Assembly (NCBI RefSeq): GCF_001039355.2
Contig: NW_019773892.1
Span: 456,256 to 520,255 of the forward strand
Direction: 5' to 3'
DNA: 64,000 nucleotides
From: Lingula anatina
Lineage: Eukaryota; Brachiopoda; Lingulata; Lingulida; Lingulidae
In this document: positions 1-20,761 of the stretch, piece by piece
Layout of the letters: every line of letters begins with the position of its first letter
Position numbering within the stretch: position 1 is the first letter of the stretch
Notes under the pieces: model-generated
Told to the model about the DNA's origin: nothing
What the model saw: the letters and a program-made list of their open reading frames with translations, nothing else
Databases searched by the model: none
Position numbers and translations under genes: made by a program

Positions 1-1748
<1,748 letters not shown>

Positions 1749-2045
1749 CATTTTATCCCTCTCGTCTTCGATGGATGCAATCAGCTTGCCAAACTCTTGC
1801 AAGGACTGAGCTGTAAATAATGAATAAGACAGCATTATGGCAAGCAAAGTTTTAAATTGTAATTAAAAAGCCGAAGAACACCAAGGGTAAAAAAATATTA
1901 GAGTTCTTTTGATCAAAGTCACTCTGCAGATAAGCTTTAGGTAAAAAAAATTTGGATGGTTATTTGAAAGGATGGTTTTTCTCTCCTGAAGAAATAAAAT
2001 TTAAAACATGAAATGAGCACCGACAGACAGAGGGGATGACATGAT

Positions 2046-2088
<43 letters not shown>

Positions 2089-2093
2089 TACAC

Positions 2094-2128
<35 letters not shown>

Positions 2129-5100
2129 CATACAGGTGAAGACACGACTCAGACACACGGAGCTTGTGGCAAGACACCGTCACACCAGGAGATGACACGA
2201 TGCAGACACAGAGAGATAACGCAACACAGACTCACACAGGTGACTGCAATATGTAAAGACCCTACTACTGTGTCTGTACATGAAAATCTGCATGGCAACA
2301 AAAGGGCAGGTGAATTTGATTGACCCATTCGTAAACCTGATATCAAAGATAAAATCCAATATGAATATATGGACATAGGCTGAACACTATCCCCATGATT
2401 TATCTATATACCCGGGATGCATCAATGATCATATGTTTTACTCTACGATAAGTTGCTTATCTGTTGTCCTGGTCTGTAAACATCCATCATTTCATTTGGA
2501 CATGACACATGTAATGTACCTTCATGAAAACTTATATTAGTTAACTGCCAAGTATTGAATTTGTCTGGGTAATCGAGGCTGTAGGTAATGACTGAAAAGT
2601 CTCGGAAAAAGATTGCAATATTTTGAGACGTGAGAATCATTTTCTCACACTTTGAAATAACCTTTTCCTAATTATTATTACTTTATCATTATTTATTTAC
2701 TTTTTTTTTTTTTTTTTGGGGGGGGGGGGGGGCTCTGAATCACTCACAGATACAGAACAAGAAAACCAATGCAAAGAAAAAAGAGACAAAATGGTTTTTT
2801 ACTGCCAATACAAAGGGTCAACCCATAAATATTAATGAAACTCCAACAGTAACCCCCAAGTGTCCAATTTTGCTGGCATACTTCTGCTGTATCGCTCAAT
2901 AAAAGGACATTACTTTTCTTTATTCTATTAATGAATCGGCACCATAACAAGGTTATGCAAAATCTCACTGGTGTGTACTTAATGGGATACATTTGATACC
3001 CATTTTGAGAAATACAATTTGTAGTGGATATTGAAGTTGGCATTCACTGTCCACCACCTACAGCTGGTCATTTACACCAAGGACAATACTGGCCATAGAT
3101 TCAGTCACACCAGTCCAGTGTGAGTGGACACTGGCCAATAATAAGTTCATAATACCAAGGTGCACTCCTGAATGGTAAAAAGCCTGATCTCATGTATCAG
3201 GTCTGGACATGATGGCTTATCACAGGCAAGGAGACATTCAATTTGGATAAATAGCTAGTAACCCTGTGTTAGGTCCGTAGAAGCAATGTATTTCACACAC
3301 GCGCGTGCGCGCACGCATACACACACACACACCAGACCTCTGTACTGATACAGTGAAGATACCAAAGCATATTGTAAAGCAATCAACTTATGATCTATGG
3401 CATGGTGGTCAGTAAAAGACAGCAGCTGGGCAGCACAACCAGGTTTGCTAAGAAATTATCCTGTGTGAACAGCACCTCATCATATAATAGCCATGTATAT
3501 TCACTGCTTAATACAATACTGGGCAATGCAACTGCAATGAATTCTAACAAGAAATCAATCAACATGAACCTGTGCCGCTAGCCACTGCCCATCTATTATT
3601 CATGCCAACATATACAAGAATCATGTCGGGTATATCACAAGCCATGCTGGTCAATTAAATTAGCTGGACTTGTTGGGCGCAGATCTAGAGAGAGTCCACT
3701 CCAGTCCTGGACCAACGTAGTTTGCGGTACAATTTGTTCATTGGGATAGGTATCAAAGGACCGATTTTTCAAAGATCTGAAAGATATTTTGTCAAAATGA
3801 TAACAAAATACACATAAAGCTGCTCATTTTCAGTGCTTAGCAATTTCCTTATTTCCATCTTATATAATATGCTTCTCAGCACGGTTTAGCCAACGCGTTC
3901 ATTACATGGCATTCTTCAACTCCATACAGCACTTATATATCTAAGTAAGGGTCAATCCACAGTTACTGCCCAATATATCTTTATGAAAAAATATTATATT
4001 ACAGACATAATGGCCATGAAAACTATCATAGAATTTCCACATAAAAGAAGAGAAAGTCATATGCAGGGCATCATATCAACATGACAACCGTCTGGCAAAT
4101 GTCAACAGAATGTTATGGTCTATCAATCATGCATTCTTATTCTTACATAAAACAGGTTCTTCTGGTCAAGTGATAAGATAATCTGATGGTTATATTTTGA
4201 ATTGCTTTCTGTGCTGTTTAGCATTGATTAATTTGGCATTTATACATTTCCAGCTTCAGAATAAAGAGATTGGCTTTCACTAAAAGAAGTTCCAGGGAAA
4301 ATTCATCTTTTGTGCTATATAACATTTTACATCAGAAAGATCCCCTTTCTTTAAGTTAGTGCTACTAAACAGCACTTGTTAATAAGGAAGTTAGTTATAG
4401 ACTCCTGAAGGGAAACAAGCAATTCCATATCACAAAACAAGTTGTTTGAAAGAGTTTTACGTTACAGAGATGTCACAGCATGACTGACAAATACTAGTAA
4501 GTCGTATGACTGAAATTTAACAATAGTTTTAAAAGAAGTGACATCATCCTTCCGGTCTGCACTTTGGAACAATTCTGCCTTGAAAAGCACATGTCATTAT
4601 CCCTGTGGACAAAGTCAGAAAGGTGATGGTGAGGAGGAAATTAGTTGTTAAAACACAATGAGTGAGAAAAAAGCTACAAGCAAGTACTCTACTGAATAAA
4701 AAAACTGCTTATACAATCAAATCTAAAAATGTAAATCTGTGGAATTTTCCATACCAACACAAAAATTCTCACAAATAACTAAATGAAACCAAAATCTCTG
4801 AAATTGTGGCCTCTACCATGAAACGTAAATTTAACCAAAAACAAACAAACAAACAAACAAACAAACAAACAAACACACAGACTCACAGTCACAAATATAC
4901 ATATATTTTTCTTCTAAAATTATAAATAGTCAGAAGATGCCAGGTAGATACCACGTGCATGAAAAACAAGGTGGAAATACATACCTATCACAATCTCATC
5001 ATCAGTTTGTTGCATACCAATGCACTCAAACTTGAAGTCCATTAAATGCTGAGCAAAGGACCTCTGGGTTTTCTGTAGATCTGAAAGGAAGAGGGGAAGG

Positions 5101-8100
5101 CAAACATCAGCACTATAATTTGCAAAAGTTACTTCACTTTGATCTGAATTTGGTCTGATATGACTCATAAACCTTGCAAAATTTCAATGCTGAAAGCTAA
5201 ATATTAATTTTTCTTTGGACCAAAATTAAATATCTCAGCATATGTGTAATTTTACCACTGGTGAAGATCAGTTTTACATTTAAAATATAAATTTGCTCCA
5301 GATACCCTAAGCTAAATTATGTTTTCAAATATTTTATTATACACCTTAATAATCAGGTTTTGTCCTTGATTTCTCAACAACAATCATTTTCAGAGTATTC
5401 ATTTTAATTAACAATTAAAATACAAAATCTTCATCTGCATACTAGGTCTTTTTCCAATTTAACCAAATTTTTTTTAAAAAAATCAATCTGAACAAGTAAT
5501 TTTTCTAAATCATTCAGAAGAGATTACAGTTTCTTTAAGTTTTGAGAGGAGGAGGGAGGAGGAGGGGGACACAAGTCAATTTAGTGTCCATTCCTATAAT
5601 GCCCATTGTCCTAACCAGGCTTCAATGTCTCATGGGTCAGCAATTTGTGGTGACCTGGTCAGTTATGCATTCCTCCAGATGGACATCAAGATATCTTGAC
5701 CCTGACACTCTACCTATGACAAACATTTGACATCTAATAGGGCTATGGTCACAAGGAGTTTCAGTAAAACCAACTTCTATATTACTGACACACCTGCTGA
5801 GCTCCATTTATGGAAATAGAAATGGACAGTGTATATGGAAACACATGAGGTGTGCTGATAAAAAATGGCTAATTGCCTGTTAATAACAAAGCCCGAGCTG
5901 GTTCCAAATAAGTAAATATAATAGTAACCTTCATGTAATTCAACAACCCATAAGCAGGATTTGAAGCTTTAATATTTTTTCTGTATTGTCACTCTTTATA
6001 TCAAAACAGTTGCACTGTTACAGTAATTAAAAATCTAATGCATTCTTCAAACACTAGTAATATAGATGCTAAATTAGATACTTCAAGCACCCATTGGCTT
6101 TGTAAATCTTTAGAGTTGATCTAGTACTTGCTAAAATCATGTGTGATTTTCCAGCATTTAACCTGCTATAACTGAAACATTATCATGCAGAAATTGCTGG
6201 TTGAAAATAGCATCTGATCTTCACAAGCAAAAGGAAATTTGACAGTAGCATGATGATCCACAGCATGAGGTAAAGCATTTGGATTTATTGTAAGAGACTG
6301 CCCCGTAAAGTTGAAATAAAATATTTAAGAGAGGGTCATGCAAACAGTTACTGTACATTTTTTATATTGAGAATTTGACTTTGAACTCTCCGTCTTTCTC
6401 TCTTTCTCTCTCTCTCTTTCTGTAAATAAATAAATAATTGGGACAGCTGTTTGTCACAAATTGAGCATTGCAATATAATACCCAGACATTAGCCTGCATC
6501 AAGATTTTAAAATCCATCAGATTTCAGCTTTATTTAAGAAAACTGCCATACAGGATAACTCCGTTTACCCTAACTATCTTGTGAAAAAAATGTTTTGAAA
6601 ATGCCTCATATAACACTCTTATGGTAACATAATGTTTGGTGATATAGGGTCCTTGAATACTATTAAGTCATGAAACAGCCATTTGCTGTGTGACTCAGAC
6701 AGATGTGAAACTTTGAGTGTTATAAGGAAAGTTACCCTATAATATATACAGTGGGGGTGGGTGGTAAGCATGTGAAGCATGTAATTAAATATGAAGAACT
6801 AACAAGCATGTAATAAAATCTGGTATTTTTTAATAAATTTTTACTGACAAAACTATACATTCTTGGATCAATCAATTGGGAAAAGAGGTTTCTCATCAAC
6901 TTAGTAAATATGCTTCTGCAAATAGACCTCATCATTGCCACCAAGGTAAACTTTAAGCACCTTTAAGATGTATATATCTTAGGTGATCTACTACGGTGAA
7001 TAAACCACGCAAGCTTCACTGCCAATTAATAGTTTGAAGTTGTTGGCTTGATCAAGGCCGAGATTATACCGCACTTAGACCAGTATTTCATTTTGAGACT
7101 ACAGCAGAAATAGTTGGTAAAAATATACGGTAATTGCTTGAAACTTTTGGGCGCCTCACTAATTACACTGCCTAGTTATTACAAAGTTTTTTTAAGTTCC
7201 TCACACAAATGTACTTACTGACATGAAGCCAACTCATTTTTCACAACTTCTAAATCAACACTTTGAATGCATATCTGACAAAATATTGTTTTGGGGTATA
7301 TACTTATTATCTTTATTATTATATTTTTGTACCATTTCAATAAGCAATCATATCATTCATTTTATCTACTGATTTGTCATGTATTATAATACAGACATAG
7401 TCACATATGACTTAGCTCAGCCAGGTATAGTTTGCCTGTCTGCAGGTACCTGCTCATTTATTTTTTTTTTCTTTCCAATTTTGATGCCACAATCACTGAC
7501 AGAAATAAAATGTATTTTCTGATCACATTTTCCCACCCTGTTCCTTTGGTCCCTGATGCCAAAGTGAGTGTTACTTTCTCGTTGGTTTGGCACCTTCACC
7601 ACAATAATGCTATGCAGATCACAAGATAGGGGAACTTTTTTTCATTATTGATGGTCGAGTTCACATCTACTATATGTTAAACCCAATATTTCAAAAGCAA
7701 CCAGGATACTGGTGCTCGTGATTTCAATTTTCAGTATGGTTCGTGTCAAGTTCTTCTTCATGTGAATAAGCCTTCAGATAATATATGCAATGAAGCCAAT
7801 ATGGTTTTGGATGGTCTATGTATCTTACCTGTTTTATCTTTAGGTATCAGTAAATAAAGGAGACAAAGGAGAGTTCATTTATGGGAATCAGTCTGTTAAT
7901 ACCTTTTATTTCAAGTTCAAGCACATTTGTTATCCCTCATACTTCAGAAGTGAAAACACTTTTTAACAAGTGAATGTTTTAAATATATGAACATTAAACA
8001 CACATATATCAACTTACAAAATGGGCTTCAAGATTATATGCACTAACTGGTTACTATTTTAGTTTGGTTACCAAATCATCCTTACAAATTTTCACACAGT

Positions 8101-11100
8101 GCTTGCATAAAAAAAATATCTGTTGACTTATTTTGCTATACTTGTTAGAAATCTAACACACTGGGTGTGCACCAAGATCAAATGGGAGATTAACACAGAG
8201 GACTGGTTTGTGTTCACTGCTGTGCATCACCTCGGTCACTTCACTGACCCCCAAATGTACACTGGTCATTAGATGGATGCCAATGGTCAGTGGAGCAAAT
8301 TGACTTAGAAATGACAAAGGAATTACAGGCATTAAGAAGAGTAAAGGGGATAATGTCACTATCAGAATTCACATTAATACTTGTTATTACCCTCCCCAGA
8401 TTTACCCTGAGTAAATTAATGTGTTCTTCTAGATATATCTTCTCTGGATGCTAAAACTATATATCAAATCAATTTTCACCATTTTATTTTTGAAGTACGT
8501 AAATTTTTTTCTATTTTGCAAATATATAATCAGAATTCAACAAAATATAGTATCAAATATTTCACACTTAAGAAATATTCAGAGAACTTTATGTGTAAAT
8601 AAACAAGATAAAGATATCATGGATACAAGAAAAAAATTAAACAAAACAAGCGATGTTCAATTTCGCACCAGATACTCCCATCCCACAGAAGTAACTTAAT
8701 AATACAGATTCTGCTAAATAAAAATCTTTTCAATTAATCCCTACTTCAAGAGCCACCCAATATCATTAGCCACCATGTATCAAAGTTTATGAGCTTACAC
8801 CCAACCACCTAAATGAATAATATCTGTTAAGCAGACTACTGGAGCATGTCTTTAGGTTTGACCTGAACAATAGCCCCTGGCTACATGATACACTGATAGG
8901 CTTATGTGGATAATCATCTTAGTGACTAAGCCATGAGTTACGAGTACAGTTTTTGTGAGAAAGAGACAGTTATGTCACTCATACAGTGCAACTGTCGTCT
9001 TAGCATGGGGGTATCATTATACAGTTCACTTGAATTTTGCTTATAAACTACAAGTATGCACTGCAGGGATACTTATTATATAGGGACAGTCGGTCATCCG
9101 GGCACTTTACCTTAGTAACCGGCATCTGGGGTAAAACAAATCGGGCAACATGGCGGATCGCATTGACTTCTATGTAAAAGTTGGCAGGCTTTATCCGAAG
9201 ATATCATACTTCACAGTGCCTGACCACTTGTGTCAGTGAGGATGAGTTATTTACCTGGTTGATTTCCTTTACAGGCTTTTGTAATTAGCTGCTGCACACC
9301 TGGTTAAGAGATAAAATCGGCCTTAACTGCCGATCGTTATCTGTGATCAGGAATCTTACAGTAGTAGATTGCAAAGACTCATTTGCTTACCTGGATGAGC
9401 ATAATATTCACATCTCATTGAAAAGAAAACCATATGGAAGCAACTGATATTATCAAGGAAGGTTTCAATTGTACTAATAACTGTTGACGTTGCATATTGC
9501 TGACACATATGACAGGTACATTTTGCAGGTCTACTGAAGTGAACCGGTACTTTTTAACTCTCAGGCACGTACAAAAGTTAAATGGTGGAAGCTTGCTGTG
9601 TACCAGGTGACACTACCAACACATTAATAAAATCTAATGGGATTTGTTAAATTTCAAAGATCAACGGAAAAGTAAACGACTGTTGCAGGCTATAGGTCGT
9701 GCAAACGTGACTAAAGACGAGATTGTTGATCGAAACAAGATTTGGTCGTAGCTATACATGCACTACAAGATTTGTGTATGTGTGTATAGTTCATTTTATT
9801 ATAGATAAGGAGAAAGTCATTGTACCTTGTTTGGTATTTATGTTTTTCATTTGTTACAGAAATTAATTAGTACATGTAGTAGTTACAAAAAATTGAGATT
9901 GCATCTTGTTTTGGCATGTGTGACGGTATATCAATTCGTATAGTTAAAATTAATGGGCTATAATGTCAAACTTTTTTGTTGTAAGTTATTGATGGCGTCA
10001 TAAAGGTAAGAAAAAATATGTACGTCAACATACTGTATTGACAAACCTGTGAGGTAATGTCTAAATCTTTAAGTTATCAAAGTAAAATTTTTAAAAAGTT
10101 GCCATAGATAAAGCGACCTTAACTGTTAAAATAACATACAGCTTTATTGTCGTGTTTGTTATTCAATTTAATTTTAATCTTGTACGTTTTGAAACTTAAC
10201 GTTCTCTCTTCCATGATATTTCGCCCGAAAAGTGCACAATAAGATTGTAAACACTCATATGACGCGTAGCTGCCAATATTAATACAGGTAACACAACGTG
10301 TCTTCTCTTCCAAAAAGTTGGCAAGCAACTGTTTATGCTGTCCTTCCAGGCTTGCATTAATATACATACATATGAACTGTATACAGACCAAAGAGGCCAT
10401 GGGACCGATGACATTGCCCCTATCCCGTTGCCCAGGCTATTGCAGCAGCAGGTGATTAAATCACAATTTGTAGAAATCTTATTCTAATAACATCTCAGTG
10501 TTGCACATTTCCCAGGCCTTTCTTACGATCCACGTTCTAAGAAGCCATTCCTATTTCACTACCAGTACCTCATGTACATGTACAGGTACTTATTGTGGAC
10601 ATTTGCGTATGCAATTAAGACCAATTTTATCCCGTAACAAGTTAAACAGTAGCTTATTACAAAGGCCTGCTAACTCAATAGTCCAGGTAAATGATTCAAC
10701 GCGCCAGACACAAAAGGTCAAGCACTGCCTTTGCAAAATATCTTCTGCTGTAAAATTCCCGATCACAGATAACGATCGGCAGTTATATTAAGGACGATTT
10801 TATCTGTTAACCAGGTGTGCAGCGGCTAATTACAAAAGCCTGTAAAGGAAATCAACCAGGTAAATAACTCATCCTCACTGACACAAGTGGTCAAGCACTG
10901 TGAAGAATGATATCTTCGGACAAAGTCTGCCAACTTTTACATAGAAGTCAATGCGATCCGCCATGTTGCCCGATTTGTTTTACCCCAGATGCCGGTTGCT
11001 AAGGCGTGTGACGTCAGCCCGACTGTCCCTATAAACTTGTGCTCCCTATTTTACCTGACCTTCACTTTTCAACTTTCACTTTTCAGAATACAAATTTGTT

Positions 11101-11192
11101 TTTATTTAATTTTAAATGAGGACATGGAATTGGATTTGTATCTTAATAAAATTCTTATTCTATCACTTATTTACTTATTGTTATTTTTTAAA

Positions 11193-11224
<32 letters not shown>

Positions 11225-11765
11225 TTTTTTTTGGAGGGGGGGGGGACCAGGAAGTAACTCTGTTCCAAAACCAACCTTATTCTACTCATTGTGGGGCCAA
11301 TCATAGCTTAAAATTAATGCCCCACACTAGAACCTTAAACAAGGCAAACCTCGAACAAGCAGGAGGCACTTACCAAGCTAACATCAGATTCAGATTATTT
11401 ATATCCATCAAATAAATCATCCCAATTTAATGGGGAAAGATTGTTACTTGACAGCTCGGAGTATTTAGTCTTTAGAGCTAGAAATGACAGTCTCATAACA
11501 CACGTACTTCTTAAATTTATGCCACAGCTGATGAGTTTTTGATGCCAAAATTAAAGCAGCTGATAATGATATATAAAATATGTCACAGCCTTTATCGATG
11601 TTTTAACTTACTTCTGGTTGCAGTCAACACTTCCTTGCATTCCTGCACTAGATTTTTGATCGATTTGCTGGTTCGCTCCAATTCCTTCTCATGTGAGTGC
11701 AAATTGTCTCTAAAATACGGACTGTCAGTGAGACAGTCACTGAATTCGAGCGGCTGTAATCCCAT
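1749..11765 (-). CDS. ARHGAP26-like: GRAF-like RhoGAP (ARHGAP26/10/42 family), 5' three coding exons, partial
   Basis: Coding exons are 11765-11612 (start), 5080-4985 and 1810-1749; the rest lies beyond the left edge. Phases join cleanly (1, 1, 0) at GT/AG borders. The protein starts MGLQPLEFSDCLTDSPYFRD, the conserved N-terminus of the GRAF/oligophrenin family, and continues with FKFECIG..QTDDEIVIAQSLQEF and IEDERDKM, which matches the first helices of the N-terminal BAR domain. In the family the BAR domain is followed by PH, RhoGAP and often SH3 domains; these proteins curve and tubulate membranes and switch off RhoA/Cdc42. Only about 103 residues of BAR domain are visible here, so GAP activity is inferred from family membership. 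The match is closer to GRAF than to oligophrenin-1 (FKFxCIG, QSLQEF). Introns are 6.5 and 3.2 kb. The start is about 360 bp from, and divergent to, ZNF330, so the two may share a promoter. Confidence 0.93.
2045..2131. repeat. (CA)n microsatellite
   Basis: Long CA tract with two interruptions (CAAACATACA and CAAACA) in GRAF-like intron 2. It produces artefactual Cys/Val-rich frames on the minus strand. The rest of this intron (1811-4984) shows a shorter CA/CG tract near 3295-3332, a T-run/G-run at 2701-2732 and a (CAAA)n tract near 4841-4875, with no coding exon that I can support. Confidence 0.95.
9081..11031. mobile_element. 1.95-kb non-autonomous DNA transposon with long terminal inverted repeats
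   Basis: The left end begins TAGGGACAGTCGG and the right end is its reverse complement. The two arms (about 9081-9385 and 10725-11031) can be paired for roughly 300 bp with scattered mismatches and one small indel. TA dinucleotides directly flank both ends, consistent with a TA target-site duplication. The interior (about 9.4-10.7 kb) has no convincing transposase frame. The right arm also carries a second, degenerate copy of part of the arm near 10600-10690. It sits in intron 1 of the GRAF-like gene. TA duplication fits Tc1/mariner-like or related mobilisation, but the superfamily is not identifiable from the ends alone. Confidence 0.82.
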
Positions 11766-12129
11766 GGCTGTGAAGTAAAAATGTCTCTGGTTTTACACAC
11801 CTACATTTCGAACTTGTTTGCAAAATGGCGATTTCCGCTTGTGAATGCGCATGCGCAAAAACTTGCAAAGGAAAATTGCTGTCCTCCGTTATAGTTGGTC
11901 AGTTGCCTTAAAAATAAAACTCATATCCCCTTGAATTTGCCGATAAAACGGTTCACTTCTTCTTTATACATGTTTGTGTCACATGTTATATTTTTCTATT
12001 CTTATTGAGCTTTTTAAAATTTCGTTTTAAGGACATTTGTTAGTCATTGGAGTCGTGCCCTCTTGACTGCCACATGCTAGTCATGCTTTCTGAAAGTTGA
12101 AGTCTGTACTTTAAAAATTGACCGTAAAA

Positions 12130-18519
<6,390 letters not shown>

Positions 18520-18842
18520 GTTGAAGAAGAAGTGATCTGGCCTTAGAAAAAAATTCCTTTAAGAACCACATTTTGAGTCAAAATCTTGATTTTACTTAGA
18601 TTTAGCTGATGAAGTATTTCACTAAGAACCTTAAAGGCTGCTTCCTTTGACTTTTTGGACTTAAAACTTGGCCCCTTAAATAAGTTATTATCCTTTTAAT
18701 GAGGGTTTTATTCTCAGGGGTGAGAGTAGCCCATTTATTTATGTCAAAGATTTTGATATACAAATATGATCACAAAGTCAGCTATCTGATTTAAGAGGTC
18801 TAAGCTAACAGAACCAAAGATTTTTCCATCGTTATGATCCTA

Positions 18843-18848
18843 AATAAA
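18843..18848 (+). terminator. Probable main poly(A) signal of ZNF330
   Basis: AATAAA about 325 bp after the stop codon, in the expected position for a 3' UTR end. The 18850-19100 stretch shows nothing coding. Confidence 0.6.
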
Positions 18849-19100
18849 AGCTTGTTCTTTTGGATTTTACATTAAATTTTGTGTAGAAATGAATTTAATT
18901 ATGGACAAATGGTCAGATGTGCTTTTGTGAAAATGTTGTTTTTTTCCAAGGGAAAGTGCTGCATGCTTCCTGGTGCTTCGCCATTTCAGTTGTTACAATA
19001 TTTAAGTCGGGCATTCATAAGTTTCCCTGTTTGTGACTATAGTTTGGAAAATTATCCAAAATAGTCTTCAAAAATGAAAGCCCTGTAGTCACTTATTTGT

Positions 19101-19106
19101 TTTATT
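19101..19106 (-). terminator. Candidate poly(A) signal of the PRXL2B gene
   Basis: On the minus strand this reads AATAAA. It is the nearest such signal after the SECIS candidate, and so would include the SECIS in the 3' UTR. It lies about 250 bp from the convergent ZNF330 signal. Confidence 0.45.
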
Positions 19107-19398
19107 TGAAACTACAAAGGGAATTAAAGGGAACTTCTTGTTTGTTGAAGACATTTTGTGAATAAATATATATTTAAAACCACCGAAATAAATGAAGAAC
19201 ATGCATATGTTTGAATGTCTTCGTGATTTTTCTTTTACTGGTGAAGAACATTTATAAAAATTTAAAAAAAAAAAAAAACAAACAAAAAAGAAAACCAAAA
19301 GACTGCATTTGTTTCCATAAGTATTTTATATTATTATTTTTTTTATATATTATGAAATAGCAACTGTTAACCACGCGCCATATGAAGGACAATCATTT

Positions 19399-19446
19399 AT
19401 CCATCCGCATGCTTCCTCAGTTGGAGATTGTGCACACAGACTTCAT
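19399..19446 (-). promoter_or_regulatory. SECIS element (selenocysteine insertion signal), type II-like
   Basis: Read on the minus strand. ATGA (19446-19443) is followed by one A, then GTCTGTGTGC (19441-19432), which pairs over ten consecutive positions (with G-U pairs) with GCATGCGGAT (19412-19403). The 3' side of the core is GGAT (19402-19399), supplying the GA of the non-Watson-Crick quartet. The apical region starts ACAA, putting the conserved unpaired AA 13 nt after ATGA, and a short UCUC/GAGG mini-stem fits a type II fold. Weak pairing (GGCAA with TTGTCC) extends below the core. It sits about 400 nt after the PRXL2B stop codon, the right place to recode the TGA at 21961-21963. The fold was done by hand; the 3' quartet (GGAT rather than TGAT) is less usual. 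Confidence 0.78.
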
Positions 19447-19843
19447 TCACTTGCCCGGCAGATGGCAGGTATGTTGCACAGTTTTTGGCTCATTCTTTAC
19501 GCATATGAAGATGAACAGTACACAGAAAGTTTGTACTCTTGGGGAATTGCATAAATAGCCATACACATCTACAAGACTTTTTCAGTAAAATACACTTAAT
19601 ATGATTGTTGAAATAATAAGCAGTGGGTTTGCTGCACGGTACGTACGTGATAACGATAAGTGAATAAATCTTGCTTTTTTGAAAATACGCAAAAACGTCA
19701 ATTCATTCCAATATCACAATATTTGGAAAATAAATTTTAAAAAATTAGATTTATCCTTGAACCCGAAAAATGGCCCTTGTCATATTCTAATATTGATCTT
19801 TCTCTTCCTTATCCAAAGTTTAAACACACTATTTCGACCTCCT

Positions 19844-20706
19844 TTACTTCAATTTGCACACATCCGTGTCACATTGTGGGGCTGGCGCCATTGCTTCGTC
19901 AGGCACGCTGTCCTCAATGCCAAGGGCTTTAAAAACGTCTTCAAATGACATGTGTTCCTCGGGCCCACTTTGGATGTATTTTAATAGAACATCTTTTCCG
20001 CCTGCAATTAAGAGTAGATGCGCAACTTATTGCTGCATATAGCAATTACAGAAAAGCGGTTGTAAACTTGCACCATGATTTACTTTTCAGTTACTTTGAT
20101 AGTGCTGTACTTGAGAATATTTTTTTGTAAAGAACCGAAAACATGATCTTCTCGAGAAAATAAAAAATAAAAACTCATATGTCAAAATTTTGAGATATGA
20201 TATTTCCCAATGCTATTTTTTTATTTGATATGATTTTCTTCGTTTGGTTTTGACTAGGAACCAATCCTAGGTTTTGAAAATTAAGTGAAAATGTTGGTTC
20301 TACAGTGGGGAAATAAAGACGTAACCAACCTGCACTAACTGCAAGCATCCCACCATTTTGAAATCTGTCTCCTATTGTTAATCCTTCCACACCATCTTTC
20401 TTTGCCTGGAACATACAAATTGCAAAAATAATGCTGTACAAAGCACTGAAATATGATTATATCGATTCACGGTTGCGGGGAGAAGTAAACATTTTTCGTT
20501 TCCATTTTGTTGCTTATTTTTACATATAATTTGGAAAGCCCATGCTTTTCGTAATGTGAGTATTTTCTCTATCGTTTTCTAAGTAATGATGGACGTATTC
20601 TTAAAACGTTAACAAATGCGGGGCATTATTACAATTAAACAACCATGTAAACAGTCACGTAGGAAGCAAGATTTCACCCAGGGAGAGGGTGTGGTTACCA
20701 TTAAAA

Positions 20707-20761
<55 letters not shown>

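Noticed and set aside
1937-2198. Cys/Val-rich minus-strand frames
   Set aside because: They are frames through the CA microsatellite.
10119-10414. 72-93-codon minus frames inside the TIR element
   Set aside because: No transposase motif; the frames overlap each other and look random.
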